A DNA stretch of 64,000 bases from Brachyhypopomus gauderio (Eukaryota > Chordata > Actinopteri > Gymnotiformes > Hypopomidae), in assembly GCF_052324685.1 (NCBI RefSeq), contig NC_135212.1, forward strand, positions 6,029,278 through 6,093,277, written 5' to 3'. Both the position numbers and the translations under genes were made by a program. Under the pieces are notes generated by a model. That model searched no databases. It saw only the letters and a list, made by a program, of their open reading frames with translations, and had not been told where the DNA came from. This document shows, one piece after another, positions 1 through 11,516 of this stretch (its first letter is position 1; every line of letters starts with the position of its first letter).

Positions 1-2116
1 ACATTAGAGTGTCACGTCTAATGTGTCGAACAGTGATTTATATGACAGGTCCACTCACATTAACCACAAGACTCGGTATAAGGTGTAAATGTCATATCAT
101 ATATGAGGATCATTTTGGCCAGTGGATATATTAACAAGATGATGGGCAGCATTTAGCCTCTGAAAGATGAAGAACAGGTCAGCAGAAATGGTACTGGGGT
201 GGTACGAAGGTGTGTGACCTGAGATGGTGGCGTTGGTGCTTAAACATTCTGAATGTCAATCACACGTTCAGGTTAATCATTAGGCACCAGCCATAAAGCA
301 AATTCTGTACATGATACTGCATTGGTGTCATCTGCCAAAACCAAGTCTATATTTTTTGTGATTTGTACTGGACTATCCAACATTATTCAAATCTGTCAAA
401 GTGTTAAATGCAGTAACATCGGATTTTCCTTTGACAGCCTTTAGATGAAGACCTTCAGAGTCTCTGAATAACTATTTCTCCCAACATTCTGGTATTTTGC
501 TGGATAAGCTACCAAAGACCGTTATGTACATTTTGCTAGAACTATTTAAGATACAGTCGGTTCCTTTACTAGAAGAACTAGTGTTGTGATCCTGTTACTC
601 TGGTGCAGCTGCAAATTGATTGCGTACAATAAACAACCAGCAGCTGGGGAACACCAGCCTTCAAGGAGAAAAATATTACCCACTCTTCAAGAAAGATGTC
701 AGGAGTGACTGTGCAACCTGAAACTTGAATGCACGAAGATGCAGACACATAACATGTTTGTTTACAAGTTGTTTTATAAGAGTAACTGTAAAAAGTGGTC
801 ATCATTTTAATTAGTTAGATGCTGCTGGTAGTGTTCTATTCATGATATTTGCAAAGTACTGATTAAGACAGAACACGAGTTTCTTTTTTTTTTCATTTTA
901 GTGTCAGGTGCTTGTTTAATACAAGTATATAATTAACTTTTCATACATAGCTAAAGCACTCTCAAAAATAAGGTAATTTAAGACACTTTTATTTAAAAGC
1001 TATTTGGACGACACACACACACACACACATCACAGCCAATTAAATGTTTATTACAGGGGGCCCACATAGAATGGCATTGTGTGAGAAGGCGAGCCACCGG
1101 ATGGGAGATCTTAGCTGTCTGGCAGTGCTGTTGATTCTGGGCAGAGCGCAGATGCACATAAGCAGCGTGTTGATTCTTCTTTACTACGGTAAAGCAGCTC
1201 GTTCAGCACTCGTCCTGCCAAGCGTGTGGATTTGCTGACTACACTTCCACACGCGTGCCAAGGGAGGCCTCCACAACTCTCTCTCTGAAAAGACAGACGC
1301 TCGGGAAGAGGGAGGCCAGAGGAGGCCGCTGGCAATCGATCAGGCACCGCGAGCATGAACACTAAGGCTAGTGTGTTTGGGTGTACCTAGACTAAATTCA
1401 GCAGTGGCACCGTTAGCTTTTCCAGGCGCACCTCATATCTGACTGTTGTAAAAGGACTGAGGGTGGAAGGACTAGTTGATATTCGGTGGGAGTTTCTCCC
1501 AGGACAGGGGCACGAGAAGGAAGTTGTAAACAAGCGCTGAGTATTGAACATGCCGACAGAGTTTACGAGGAGAATGAAACAGAGTTATTGACTGTACCCA
1601 CTCGGCCAAGTGTGAGGGTAGGGAGACTGATGGCGATGACTTTAAGACTTCAGGCGCAGCAGCTGCTATATGAAACTCAGAGTTAAAAATCTGACAAAAA
1701 TGTTTAAAATATTCTGACTTCTCAAGATTGTACTGTCTAAGGCCCAGTATTTCAACAGCACTGTAGCATTAAGACCATTTTTTTTAGAAAGAGTCCATAC
1801 TCAATCCATCATTTTAGCTCTCTTAGGATGCTCTTTGTACATAGACACACTTGGGAAGATGCCCACTAATCAAATAATTTTAGGTTCAAACGTAAGATGG
1901 ATCTGTAGTCTGTAAACTGCCCGTTTCACAATGCACAACCCAACACACAGCAAATAGACAACAAACACTACTGAACACTTAATTCAATAATTCAATACAC
2001 TGGCTTACAAGGTTTTTGTTTCTTTTATCATTTTTGGTGTGTTAGATAGGTGTTGCAATACTGATTACAGAAATGACACTGAGATTGTCCCATCAAGTGG
2101 GGTTTTTGAGAAATGG
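1..2116. other. Intergenic, no gene recognised
   Basis: No reading frame here resembles a known protein or has convincing splice structure. A short AC repeat lies near 1010-1028. I see no RNA gene. Confidence 0.5.
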
Positions 2117-2244
2117 CATGGGTCTGTCTGATCATGGGTCCGTCTGATCAGGGGTCTGTCTGATCATGGGTCTGTCTGATCATGGGTCCGTCTGATCATG
2201 GGTCTGTCTGATCATGGGTCCGTCTGATCAGGGGTCTGTCTGAT
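2117..2244. repeat. 16-bp tandem repeat, eight units
   Basis: Eight head-to-tail copies of a 16-bp unit reading catgggtctgtctgat, with C/T and T/G variants between copies. No spacers separate the units, so this is a minisatellite. Confidence 0.9.
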
Positions 2245-2361
2245 CATGCAGCAACCAGGATAAGACATGGGCTCCTCATATATGTGGCTCATCTTGTGCT
2301 GCTCCTGTGATCTTGGCTGAGGGGAGCACGACCGTCCGTCCCCTTTGCCATCCCGATAATA

Positions 2362-2383
2362 GGGGGGGGGGGGGGGGGGGGGG
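2362..2383. repeat. Poly-G tract (22 nt)
   Basis: An uninterrupted run of G. Length is likely unreliable in sequencing. Similar shorter G runs occur near 13012-13026 and 15110-15125. Confidence 0.9.
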
Positions 2384-2439
2384 TCCACAGATGTGTGGAC
2401 ACTAGAAGCCAACGATGAGGCGATGGTGGACAAGGTAAT

Positions 2440-2935
2440 GGGTCCTCATTTAATAACTCAGGTAGAGCTGAAAGATTTGGTTAGAGATTTGAGTTTATCA
2501 AAGAGCCAGGTAATACTGCTGTGATCAAGGCTGCAAGAGTGGAATCTTTTGTCACCTAGAACTAAATTTGCAGTTTTTTGCAGCTATCATAAAGATTTGA
2601 CAAAAAATTTTAGCCATGTTGATTATCTGACATTTTGCTGTGACCATGATCCAACAGAACGATGTCTGTTTACTGACTCATCAGTTTTAAGTGTAAAGGC
2701 TGTTTTGGTAACATAGTAACATCTACCCATCGGACATGCAGTTCATGTGAAAGAAATGTATAACAATATGCAGATTCTGCTGAATCTTGGAGCCGTCGGT
2801 GATAAACATGGTGAAAGGTTCCACCAAGACACTGGCGAGATGGAGAAGCGGTACCAGGGGGAATGGAGTCCATATATACTGGGGGACTGTTGGACTCTGA
2901 TCCGTCAGGCATCAGACAGTCACTGAAAGCCTAAA
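2440..2935 (+). pseudogene. Broken fragment of a repetitive ORF family
   Basis: The + strand keeps peptide stretches I recognise from a long uncharacterised ORF that is highly repeated in fish and arthropod genomes. The first part reads like AELKDLVRDLSLSKS. The last part, about 2788-2872, contains ERFHQDTGEMEKRYQG. The large middle section of the family protein is missing, and the frame is interrupted in several places, so this is a dead copy. The repetitive nature suggests a transposon-borne gene, but I cannot assign it to a named superfamily and see no terminal repeats around it. Confidence 0.6.
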
Positions 2936-3705
2936 TCTGTGACAAAACATTTTTTAAATTTTTGCTTCCTGTTGCTCTTAATTGAAACAATGTACACTGA
3001 TAGATCATTGACAATAGATAATGCATAACTGCCAGTACATCAGAAACCCTACATGTTACAGAGATTTCAAATATATATTCATGTTCAGCACATGTTTCTA
3101 TATGAAACACCAAAAATGATTGAGGAAACAAATTTCTCAAAATTTGTACACCAGTGTTGTCACCCAGGGCTCACCATTATGCCTGCGATTTCTTTGTGTA
3201 AACTGAAAACAGCAGTCATACTGTTTGACCTCATCAATTTGTGTAAATACATAAATATTTAAAAATGAATGTTTTTAAAGGTTTTATATCATTATTGCAA
3301 CATTAACTGTTTATTTTTCCAGATCTTTTACACCTGTAAAATGTTTTTTTTAATAAACTTTCTGTATCAAATGGTGTTAGTTACTTTCACATACATAATT
3401 TTCAGTTTTGCAGTGCTAATCCAATATAACATATTACAGAAAGAAAAACTCATCCTCTCCCATCAGTACGTTTTTCTCTGTTTAGTGGATTTAGTTACAT
3501 TCAACAAGTTTCTTTAAAAATGCATGTGTTCAGCAGGTTAAATGAACAATCTGCAGAGCATTTTCCATCCACCCCAAAAATGTTCAGTGAAAAAGAGGAG
3601 TTCCATCATCTGGAAAGACACTGAAAGACATCAGAGAATGGTGTACATTTGTGGTATGTTTCAAGGGCCAAATGAAAAAGTCTGTATGCAGATATTGGCC
3701 ATTAG
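2936..3705. other. Probable chtf8 3' UTR and flank
   Basis: AT-rich sequence with no supported coding region. It lies directly downstream of the chtf8 stop codon on the minus strand, so the part nearest 3705 is probably 3' UTR. The polyadenylation site is not certain. Confidence 0.4.
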
Positions 3706-4353
3706 CTAAACCTTCTTGGGCACATTAGTAATGATGGGTTTAGGACGAGTTTTAAAGATCAGCTTCTTTTTTATTAGGGCACTAACGGTGTAGGAGGTTG
3801 GCTTCTCCTCGCTGGTTTCCATGGCTCCCTCATCTTGCGGGAGGCCAGAGTGCTTCATAAGAACAGCGAATGGTTTCTCCAGTTTTACCAGCTTGCCATA
3901 GAGAATGTGATGTCCTACAATCAGCACCGGAACACCCTCGGACAGTCAAACAGAAATATTATTTGTATAGCAGATCTAACAAATACTTAATTAGCTGCAT
4001 GACACTGATATTTTTCGTTCATGCAGACACTTTGAGCATCAGGAGTAAACGCACTTCTTTCGTATAGTGCAGGTCTCCCATAAGATTGCCGGCCAGTCCT
4101 GTGTTGTGTCGTGACACCATCTCCCCTTGCAACTCCAGCAACAACCATTCCGCAGGACCCTCGTCGGACCTGCTGCAGAAAATGTAACGGTTAGCTATAC
4201 AATCTAGGTATTAGTTAGGATAGATAACGGAGTTCGTTAACAATTTGTTTGAACTAGTCAAACAGTGCATTATTTTGTCTTCGTGGACCCACTCTATATT
4301 TATTAAGCAAAGTGTGGTATCGTTACCTACCTTGAGATGACAATTTGAACCAT
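3706..4353 (-). CDS. chtf8: CTF8, chromosome transmission fidelity factor 8
   Basis: Small subunit of the CTF18-DCC1-CTF8 replication factor C variant, which loads or unloads PCNA and supports sister-chromatid cohesion in the nucleus. Three coding exons on the minus strand (4331-4353, 4055-4169, 3706-3936) join in frame to 122 residues, close to the 121 of human CHTF8. The protein starts [20 protein letters not shown], continues through [11 protein letters not shown], and ends [11 protein letters not shown]. All introns have GT donors and AG acceptors. The start codon faces that of tbc1d15 about 560 bp away, so the two genes share a divergent promoter with E2F/CCAAT and NRF1-type motifs. Nothing looks broken. 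Confidence 0.95.
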
Positions 4354-4515
4354 CCTGTATCAAACGTATTCAAACAAACCGCTATAGTAACTAACTGGCG
4401 TTAAAGAAAGGTGAAATTAAATTTAGGTTCACTCGCGCCTGTGTTCGGATAGTCCCCAAATAGGGCAGCAGTTGTCTAACTAACCCTAACTGAACCAGGC
4501 TGCTAGTGCCTCAAG

Positions 4516-4527
4516 TTTCCCGCCAAT
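4516..4527 (+). promoter_or_regulatory. E2F site overlapping a CCAAT box
   Basis: TTTCCCGCC, a textbook E2F core, overlaps CCAAT (4523-4527). It sits about 160 bp upstream of the chtf8 start codon, consistent with S-phase control of a replication gene. A second E2F-like stretch, TTTTCCGCGC, lies at 4666-4675. Assigned by motif only. Confidence 0.6.
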
Positions 4528-4809
4528 CAAAGACGTGTCGGTGTTTACTTTCCACGACAGAGCTCAAGGTTTCAAAATAAAAGCCAACGACGCGCGTTAC
4601 ATTTCTCTCGTTTTACCTTTATCACTAGAGGGCAGATGCGAAATATCATACCAAGTCGGGGAAGCTTTTCCGCGCTACAAGATCTGTGTTAGTCGAGTAG
4701 ATATTCTTTGCGTTAAATTAATGTTTGTTCGCACTGTGGCCGCAACCTGTATAACTAATTTTTAAGAACATAGACGTACAAACGGCCTCTTCCGGTTTCC
4801 CTACATTAC

Positions 4810-4821
4810 TGCGCATGCGCA
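4810..4821. promoter_or_regulatory. NRF1 palindrome in the divergent promoter
   Basis: TGCGCATGCGCA is the perfect palindromic NRF1 consensus. It lies 92 bp upstream of the tbc1d15 start codon, a typical place in a TATA-less housekeeping promoter. Confidence 0.7.
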
Positions 4822-4912
4822 GCTCTGGCCACGCGGAAGATGACTTGTCAGTGTTGTTGTGGAACGCTGACAGGCACGTGAGCTATGCAACGTTGCCTAG
4901 ATAGCAGTCGAC

Positions 4913-6242
4913 ATGGCGGCCACAACTCCTCCCAAGGTACCGAGCCTGTGAATCCTGAGGGCAATTCAACTGTAAATCACCACAATTAATTCGGCTATTC
5001 GTATTCGCGTCAATAGATTATGGTGTTTGTCCCGTGGGCCGATTATTTTATGCGTTTCGCGAAGGACAAAAGCTAGCTAACACAGTGCTTTGATTGCCTA
5101 CTGTTTTTTTGGCAAAAGGTTGTTAGCTTACTAGCTAGCATTACCCTAGCTGGCTGGTCATTGCAGTGCTAACTCCTAGCATGTTAGCGCTACACGGTGT
5201 GCAGTGTTTCTAAGTTAAGCTAGCCGTCTAACGCTTAAGCAGAAATGCCACGAAAGCCCGTCGGTCATATATTCCTACATATATAGCTTGCTTCCCAACA
5301 TACAATGTTCATGCTGTATAGCACATATGGCTAGCACTGTTTAGGTAACCATCAAGTTAGCTAAACAGTCGATTAATCGATTTAACTGTAGGTGGCTGGC
5401 TAGAAATGTGTTGTTTTTCTAACCAGCTAACTAATTGCAGGTCGAATAAATCGCGTTACATTAAAAATACTGAGTATCTAGTTCCAAAGGAGCTACCATG
5501 TAGCTTCATTCCTGAGACGGATAGCTAAGATAGCTGGGTAGTTTGACAGTAGATACGGCGGCTAGCTTACATAGTTTATGTGCACGTCTGTTTCTTCAAG
5601 AGATATCTCGGATATTTGTGTCGTGCCACGTTGTACTTTGCTGCTTGAGTTAGCTAGCTTGTAAACTAACGCTAGTTGCAGACCACTTTAAATGAGCCAA
5701 GTAGCGATTGCTAAGTGGAGTAATATTACTCTCTGGGCTCACTCATTTCGGTCTTTTCGAAGCGTTGAGTTTGTTTTGTATCGCTTTAATGGTTCAATTG
5801 AACACTTAACTGAGTTATCCAAGAAGTCAGACGTGTGTAACTAGCCAGTGTTCGGAGCTTGTGCTGTATTTTTATATTGTTAGCTAGGTAAGGTTTCTTC
5901 TGCCTGGAGGCTGAGATCCCTTTTCCCTGGTGGCCTCTCAAAATTCTTCCTGATGACTTTGGGGTGTGTTGGAATGACAGGGCAAACATGCGCTTTTTAT
6001 AAGGGAAAACTGGCGTGAGGATTACCAAGTCTGCTCTTCACTCTACTTTCTTAGCCAGAAGGGCAATACGCTGTTGAAGGTGCCTCTTGAAGGCATGTAG
6101 TCTCAGGTTCCTTAGGCGCCAACCCCGTAACTGCGGATTTACTCGTTCGTCCAGGTTAGACCTAAATAATGAGTGACTGACTTAGAATGTAGGCTAAGGA
6201 GAGGGCACCACAGGACTGTGATGAAACATTATGTTGTTTGTT

Positions 6243-6299
<57 letters not shown>

Positions 6300-9200
6300 G
6301 TGATATTTGAACGTGAAGGAGTTTTTATCCATCTAAACACAGAGGAACTGGAGGATCAGGATTCACTAATATCAGGGTTCCTTCGAATTGTTGATAAGGT
6401 ACTAATGGCCTTTCAGTGACAGTAAATACATTTCATTTAACTGAAATGGTGCTTACCATTGTTGTAGTGTAATTGAAGTGTACAGCTTCTGTAATGGCAT
6501 CATAAGTAATTAGTTATTTCCTTTCTTTGACAAATTGTTCATAGACAAGGTATATGTTGAAGTCAGATGTACATTAATGCGTTAATAATAAACTCGTTTA
6601 TGTAGATTAGTAAGAGGCTACACATCAGTCGCGGGAATAAACTGTGAATCATAAACTCACATTCATCTTTCTTTTTAGGATGGTGAAACATTTGTGGATT
6701 ATAAACCTTTGGAGGACACGGTGGATCCCTCAAATATGCTCTGTGCCTGCAAGGTGTGTGGTTTGTTACTATTTATTCTTTTGTTTATTTTGATTTGTCT
6801 TTCCTCCATTTATGTTTTCTGTTAGCCCTGTTTGATCTGAGCTGCTTCTTGGTTCTTTGTGTAGTCGGTATTTGATTTCTGTCCTGTTATTGGGCCCCTG
6901 TGTGAAGGACTCCAGTTCAGTGGTAGAATGGACACAGAGGCCTCATCGACCTGTGGACCAGCCATTAAGCTATGAGACTGAGTGGGACATGGTGAATACA
7001 GTGTCCTTTAAGAGGAAAGTCCACAGTAATGGAGAAGGTAAAGCACTGCCCACTTCCCTTTAAACTTATTATATGTGCGTCAGTCGTTATATACGTGTAA
7101 ATCCTGCAGGTAATTACATTCTTCCAGCATTTCTCATCGTATTCGCACAGAGGAGGACTTGTTTTGTTGGCCAGTAGAAAATGTTTACACAGGAAACACC
7201 CGAGCAGAAAGAGGGTCATGTTTCCCCCATTTTTAGACTGTGGTTAACATTCAGGCTGGAAGGCTTTGCTATGGTCTGACATCCTTGAAGATCGTTAAAC
7301 CTTTATATGGAATTGTAACCTCAGCTTTCCACGTCATTTGATTTAGGTGTTTCAAACCACTTAAATGAGAGGACTAAGTGGGCCTTCTCTTTTAACGTGG
7401 CTGACCTGAGGTCAGTCACAGTCAAATGTGAAGGCTGGTCATACCTGGTCTTCTGCCTGAGAGACGACACAACACTGCCAGCTCTTCACTTCCATCAGGG
7501 AGGCAGCCAAGCATTCCTGGACGGCTTAAGGAAATCAGTGCAGCTTGGCGAGTAAGTACAGAACCAGACGTCTGCCCAAACACCCTCAAAAGACGGGGAA
7601 ACAAACAAAGGTGCCACATTCCATCAATGACTGTCAAGAGCAGTTCTTGGCTAATTTTTACCTCAAGATTTAATTGGGCGTTCTACATGTCAGTCATTGC
7701 ATTCTGTATGTTCATCAGTCCTGACAAACTCAACCACAGGCATGTGACCGAGAGTTGAAACTCTGTCTCGTTTCTGCATTGTGGACTAATGTGACCACCT
7801 CAGGTGTTCTCAAGTATTTGTGTCTAACTGGGAACTGGTTCTTCATTTTTCTTCTTTCTATCTTTCAGTTGACAGTGTTTGTGTAACTCTTGCGTTTGTC
7901 CAGCAGAGTGCAGTCTAACGGTGCAGATTTGGGCTGTGACCTACTTTTAGATGTTCTGTGTGAAATGTGCATGAGTCCGCATACTTTCTCAGCTGATGAG
8001 AACGCTCACTCATGCCTTTGTTTGGCTATATGTTCTGTGTCATTTTGGATAGAATTCCTTAGACTGTAGAAAACATCTTTCGTGCTAGTTGTCATTCACC
8101 AAAAGACCACAATTTTGAATTGACAGTTTGATTCTTTAGAATCAAATGGGATTTTTCTTCTCTGTGTTTTTTGTTTGTTTTGGGTTTTTTAACCTTCCCT
8201 AAAATTGGTTCTCTGAAATGGTAAAGGTCTACGCGTCATGTGATTTGTATGGTAATGCGGGGCCTTTTGCTGGAGTGATTCACTTCCTCTCCCGGAGCGT
8301 TCTAAATGGCGTGTGCCGTGTGGGGAGAGCGAAAGGGCAGGGCACGGCTGGCCGTCGGCAGGGATGCCAGCTGTCCGGTTAGAGTTAAGGCTCTGTGAGA
8401 GAGATGGATGAGTTGTTTTCTATGCTGCATTAAAGATCAGCACAGATGAAATCCAGCGCGGCGGATGCTTGTGCGTGTGCTGCCGAAGCAGAGATAGCCG
8501 TTATTAAAGTTCTTATCTCAGCTCGCGTAATGAAGCCTCAGCTTGGCGCACTTGCTTTTCACAGCTGTTGAACAGGGGTGGAAAAAGACGTGTGCTTTCG
8601 TACGCCTAACTTCCATTGAAATTTTCAGTAATGTTGTGGTGGTGGTGGTGGAGGAGTTGATCTCAACAGCAGTTTGTAACATTTTTAAACTAATAAATTA
8701 GACACCACCAAGAGTAATTATTGGTTTGTTTTGGCAGGAGTCCTGAAGATGAAAATGTTCTTCTTGTTGGAAGTTACAACAAAGCTTTTTCACAATCTTT
8801 TGAGAATCTTCTCGATGACACAAACTATGGCCTTGTTCAGGTAGGACACATTTTAATGGGGTAAATCCTGCTGAAATAAATGGTGTTTGTGTCTATGCCA
8901 TTATTAGACACTGATACAGTTTAAGTTTCTCCTTGTGCTTCAGAGAATGCTCCAGTGTTCTACACTGTTCATGTAGTCCTGTCATGACCCTGCTCAAATC
9001 CTTTCCTGTTTCTTTTCTCTTTGACAGAAGTTTAAGAAGGATCCCTATACAGCAACTCTGGGTGGCTTCTCCAAAGTCACAAATTATTTCTTCGATGCGT
9101 TCCGGCACTCCGAGTCAGAGTGTCAGCAACGTCCAACTGAAGAAATGGCAGACCTTCTAGGAGAGCTTATCCCTGGGCTGGAGATCAACCAGCAAGAGGA

Positions 9201-9360
9201 GCCTGGCTTTGAGGTCATCACCAGAGTGAGTGTGGAGGAGCACGAGGCCGCGTCTACTCCCAGACAGGGCCTCAAACACTCATGATCACAGCGGTCAAAT
9301 CCTTTGCTGAATTTCATTGGTATTGTTGCTTTCTAAAGTCTGTGAAGAAATTTGGGAAGT

Positions 9361-9409
<49 letters not shown>

Positions 9410-11441
9410 GTGAAAAACCGCATGAAAAAAAGTAAAGCACTTGCTTGCACATCTGATGAAGGACCTCTCAATTCTGTCCCGAACATCTAGTTTCTCTGTA
9501 AAACGTGTTGAATGCACTGCAGAATTTACAACCTCTATATCTTTAACCTCTGTACTTGGCAAGGCTGTGAGATTCAGGAAGGCTGGTTTTATTGTTTACT
9601 ATTATTATTTAACCTGTGTGTATGTGTGGGGAGGGCAGGTGGACTTGGGTCCAAGACCAGAGGTGCACAGGAGCGGCCCCGTAATGCTGGAAGATTGGGC
9701 GAAACACCAAGACTCTGAGGGGAGAGTCTCTAATGTGCCTCATTTAAAGCACCTCATATTCAAAGGGGTAAGAACAAGTCCTGTCTGGTTGACCTGTCCA
9801 TGTGTTTGGCTCTGAGTGAAGTCATGTGATACCGACAAGCTCCTTGCACAAGTCTGTGTGTTCTTACTTATGAGCCTTAAGGTTCTGTACTCTCATGGTG
9901 CAGTGCCTGTATTTTGACCTCACTTCCTCATTGACCTGGGCAAACAGGAAGCCTGTTAAACAGAATCAAGCTTGTGCATTGCTGGAATAAATTCAGTCTA
10001 TAATGTAACCTCTCCAAATTGCCCGCAGAACTGCTTATGTGGTTTATACCCAGATGCTTGAGCTGTCGTGTAAATGTGTATTGATCCGATGTGATTGTCT
10101 GCTTGTTCTTCGGTACCACAGGGCCTGTGCCATGCTGTGAGGAAAGAAGCGTGGAAGTTCTTGCTGGGCTACTATCCCTGGGACAGCACCTACGAGGAGC
10201 GGAAGAACCTGCAGAAAAGGAAAACGTCAGTCTACCGTCCTCCCATCACCACCCCACCCAAGCAGCCAGCCCAGACAACCATCTCGGTGTGAGATGGTTT
10301 GTGATGTCCCTAACCCAGCTTGAGATGCTCTCCTTGTGTCTCTGTGGGCTACAGGGACGAGTACTTCAGGATGAAGCTACAGTGGAAGTCTGTGAGTGAG
10401 GAGCAGGAGAAGAGGAACTCCAGGTTGCGGGACTATAAGAGCCTGATTGGTGTGTGCAGCAGCCATGACCCATCTGAACCTTAACGCTCACTGCTTTCTC
10501 CTTGTTTTACAAAGCCCTGCTACATCACACAGCATCTTTGCAATGCTGACATGGGTGTTGGACATGTTGTCCCAGTAGAACACTGACTCTTAAAATATAC
10601 AACACAATACTAGTTTGTCTGCATATATTTTTTGTGTGTGTTTTGTTGCATTCAGTAGCAAACCAGTGTTTGTCCAAAGTTTTATTTAAAAATGTTTATT
10701 TCTCTTTACTTCAGAGAAAGACGTGAACAGAACTGACCGTAATAACAAGTTTTACGAGGGTCTGGAGAACCCCGGTCTGATTTTACTCCACGACATCTTA
10801 ATGACGTACTGCATGTATGACTTTGATCTAGGTAAGAAGTGGGTGTGTTGGGGTGGGGCAATCAACTTTGCTTGAATGACAACAAACTTGGCACAAAAAA
10901 AAACCCACAGACATGCATGTTAAAGGAGTGATGTTTTAAAGTGAGTTTGTATCATTTGTATAATTAATTTTGAGCTGTTGTAGGAGTCTGTTGTTGATGT
11001 TGTTAAACCATGTTAAATTACTCAGCCCGTTAACTTTATCTGTAAGTGCTTTTTCATGCAGACAGGAAGTGGCTCATGATTGGGTGTGTGGTGTGTTGTG
11101 CATGAGCGTAACCCAGTTTGCTGTGGTGTAGGTTATGTGCAGGGAATGAGTGACCTGCTCTCCCCCGTCCTCTACGTCCTGGAGAACGAGGTGGACGCCT
11201 TCTGGTGTTTCGTCTCCTTCATGGATCAGATGGTACTGACGTCATCTCCACAGACGGCTCACTTGTGCTCCTGCTTATCTTCTGTTCTATTTCTTCATGG
11301 GGTTTTTAACAGCTTGGACCAGTTTCCAAGTTTAACTCTAAACTAATTTAAGAGTTACTAGTAATGATATCGCTGCTGGCGTGGAAACTTTGTATTAGTC
11401 TACAGTTAATCCATTTCTGGGAAACCATATATATAATATAT

Positions 11442-11516
<75 letters not shown>

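Noticed and set aside
2117-2244. Possible CRISPR-like array
   Set aside because: The 16-bp units are contiguous without spacers, in an animal genome.
2362-2383. Poly-G runs as functional G-quadruplexes
   Set aside because: Several such runs occur at unrelated places and look like simple-sequence noise or sequencing artefacts.
2212-2433. Minus-strand frame with a proline run
   Set aside because: The prolines come from the poly-G tract, and the rest is tandem repeat.
9441-9815. Plus-strand frame of 124 codons
   Set aside because: It is tbc1d15 exon 8 extended into the flanking introns. Only 9639-9767 is coding.
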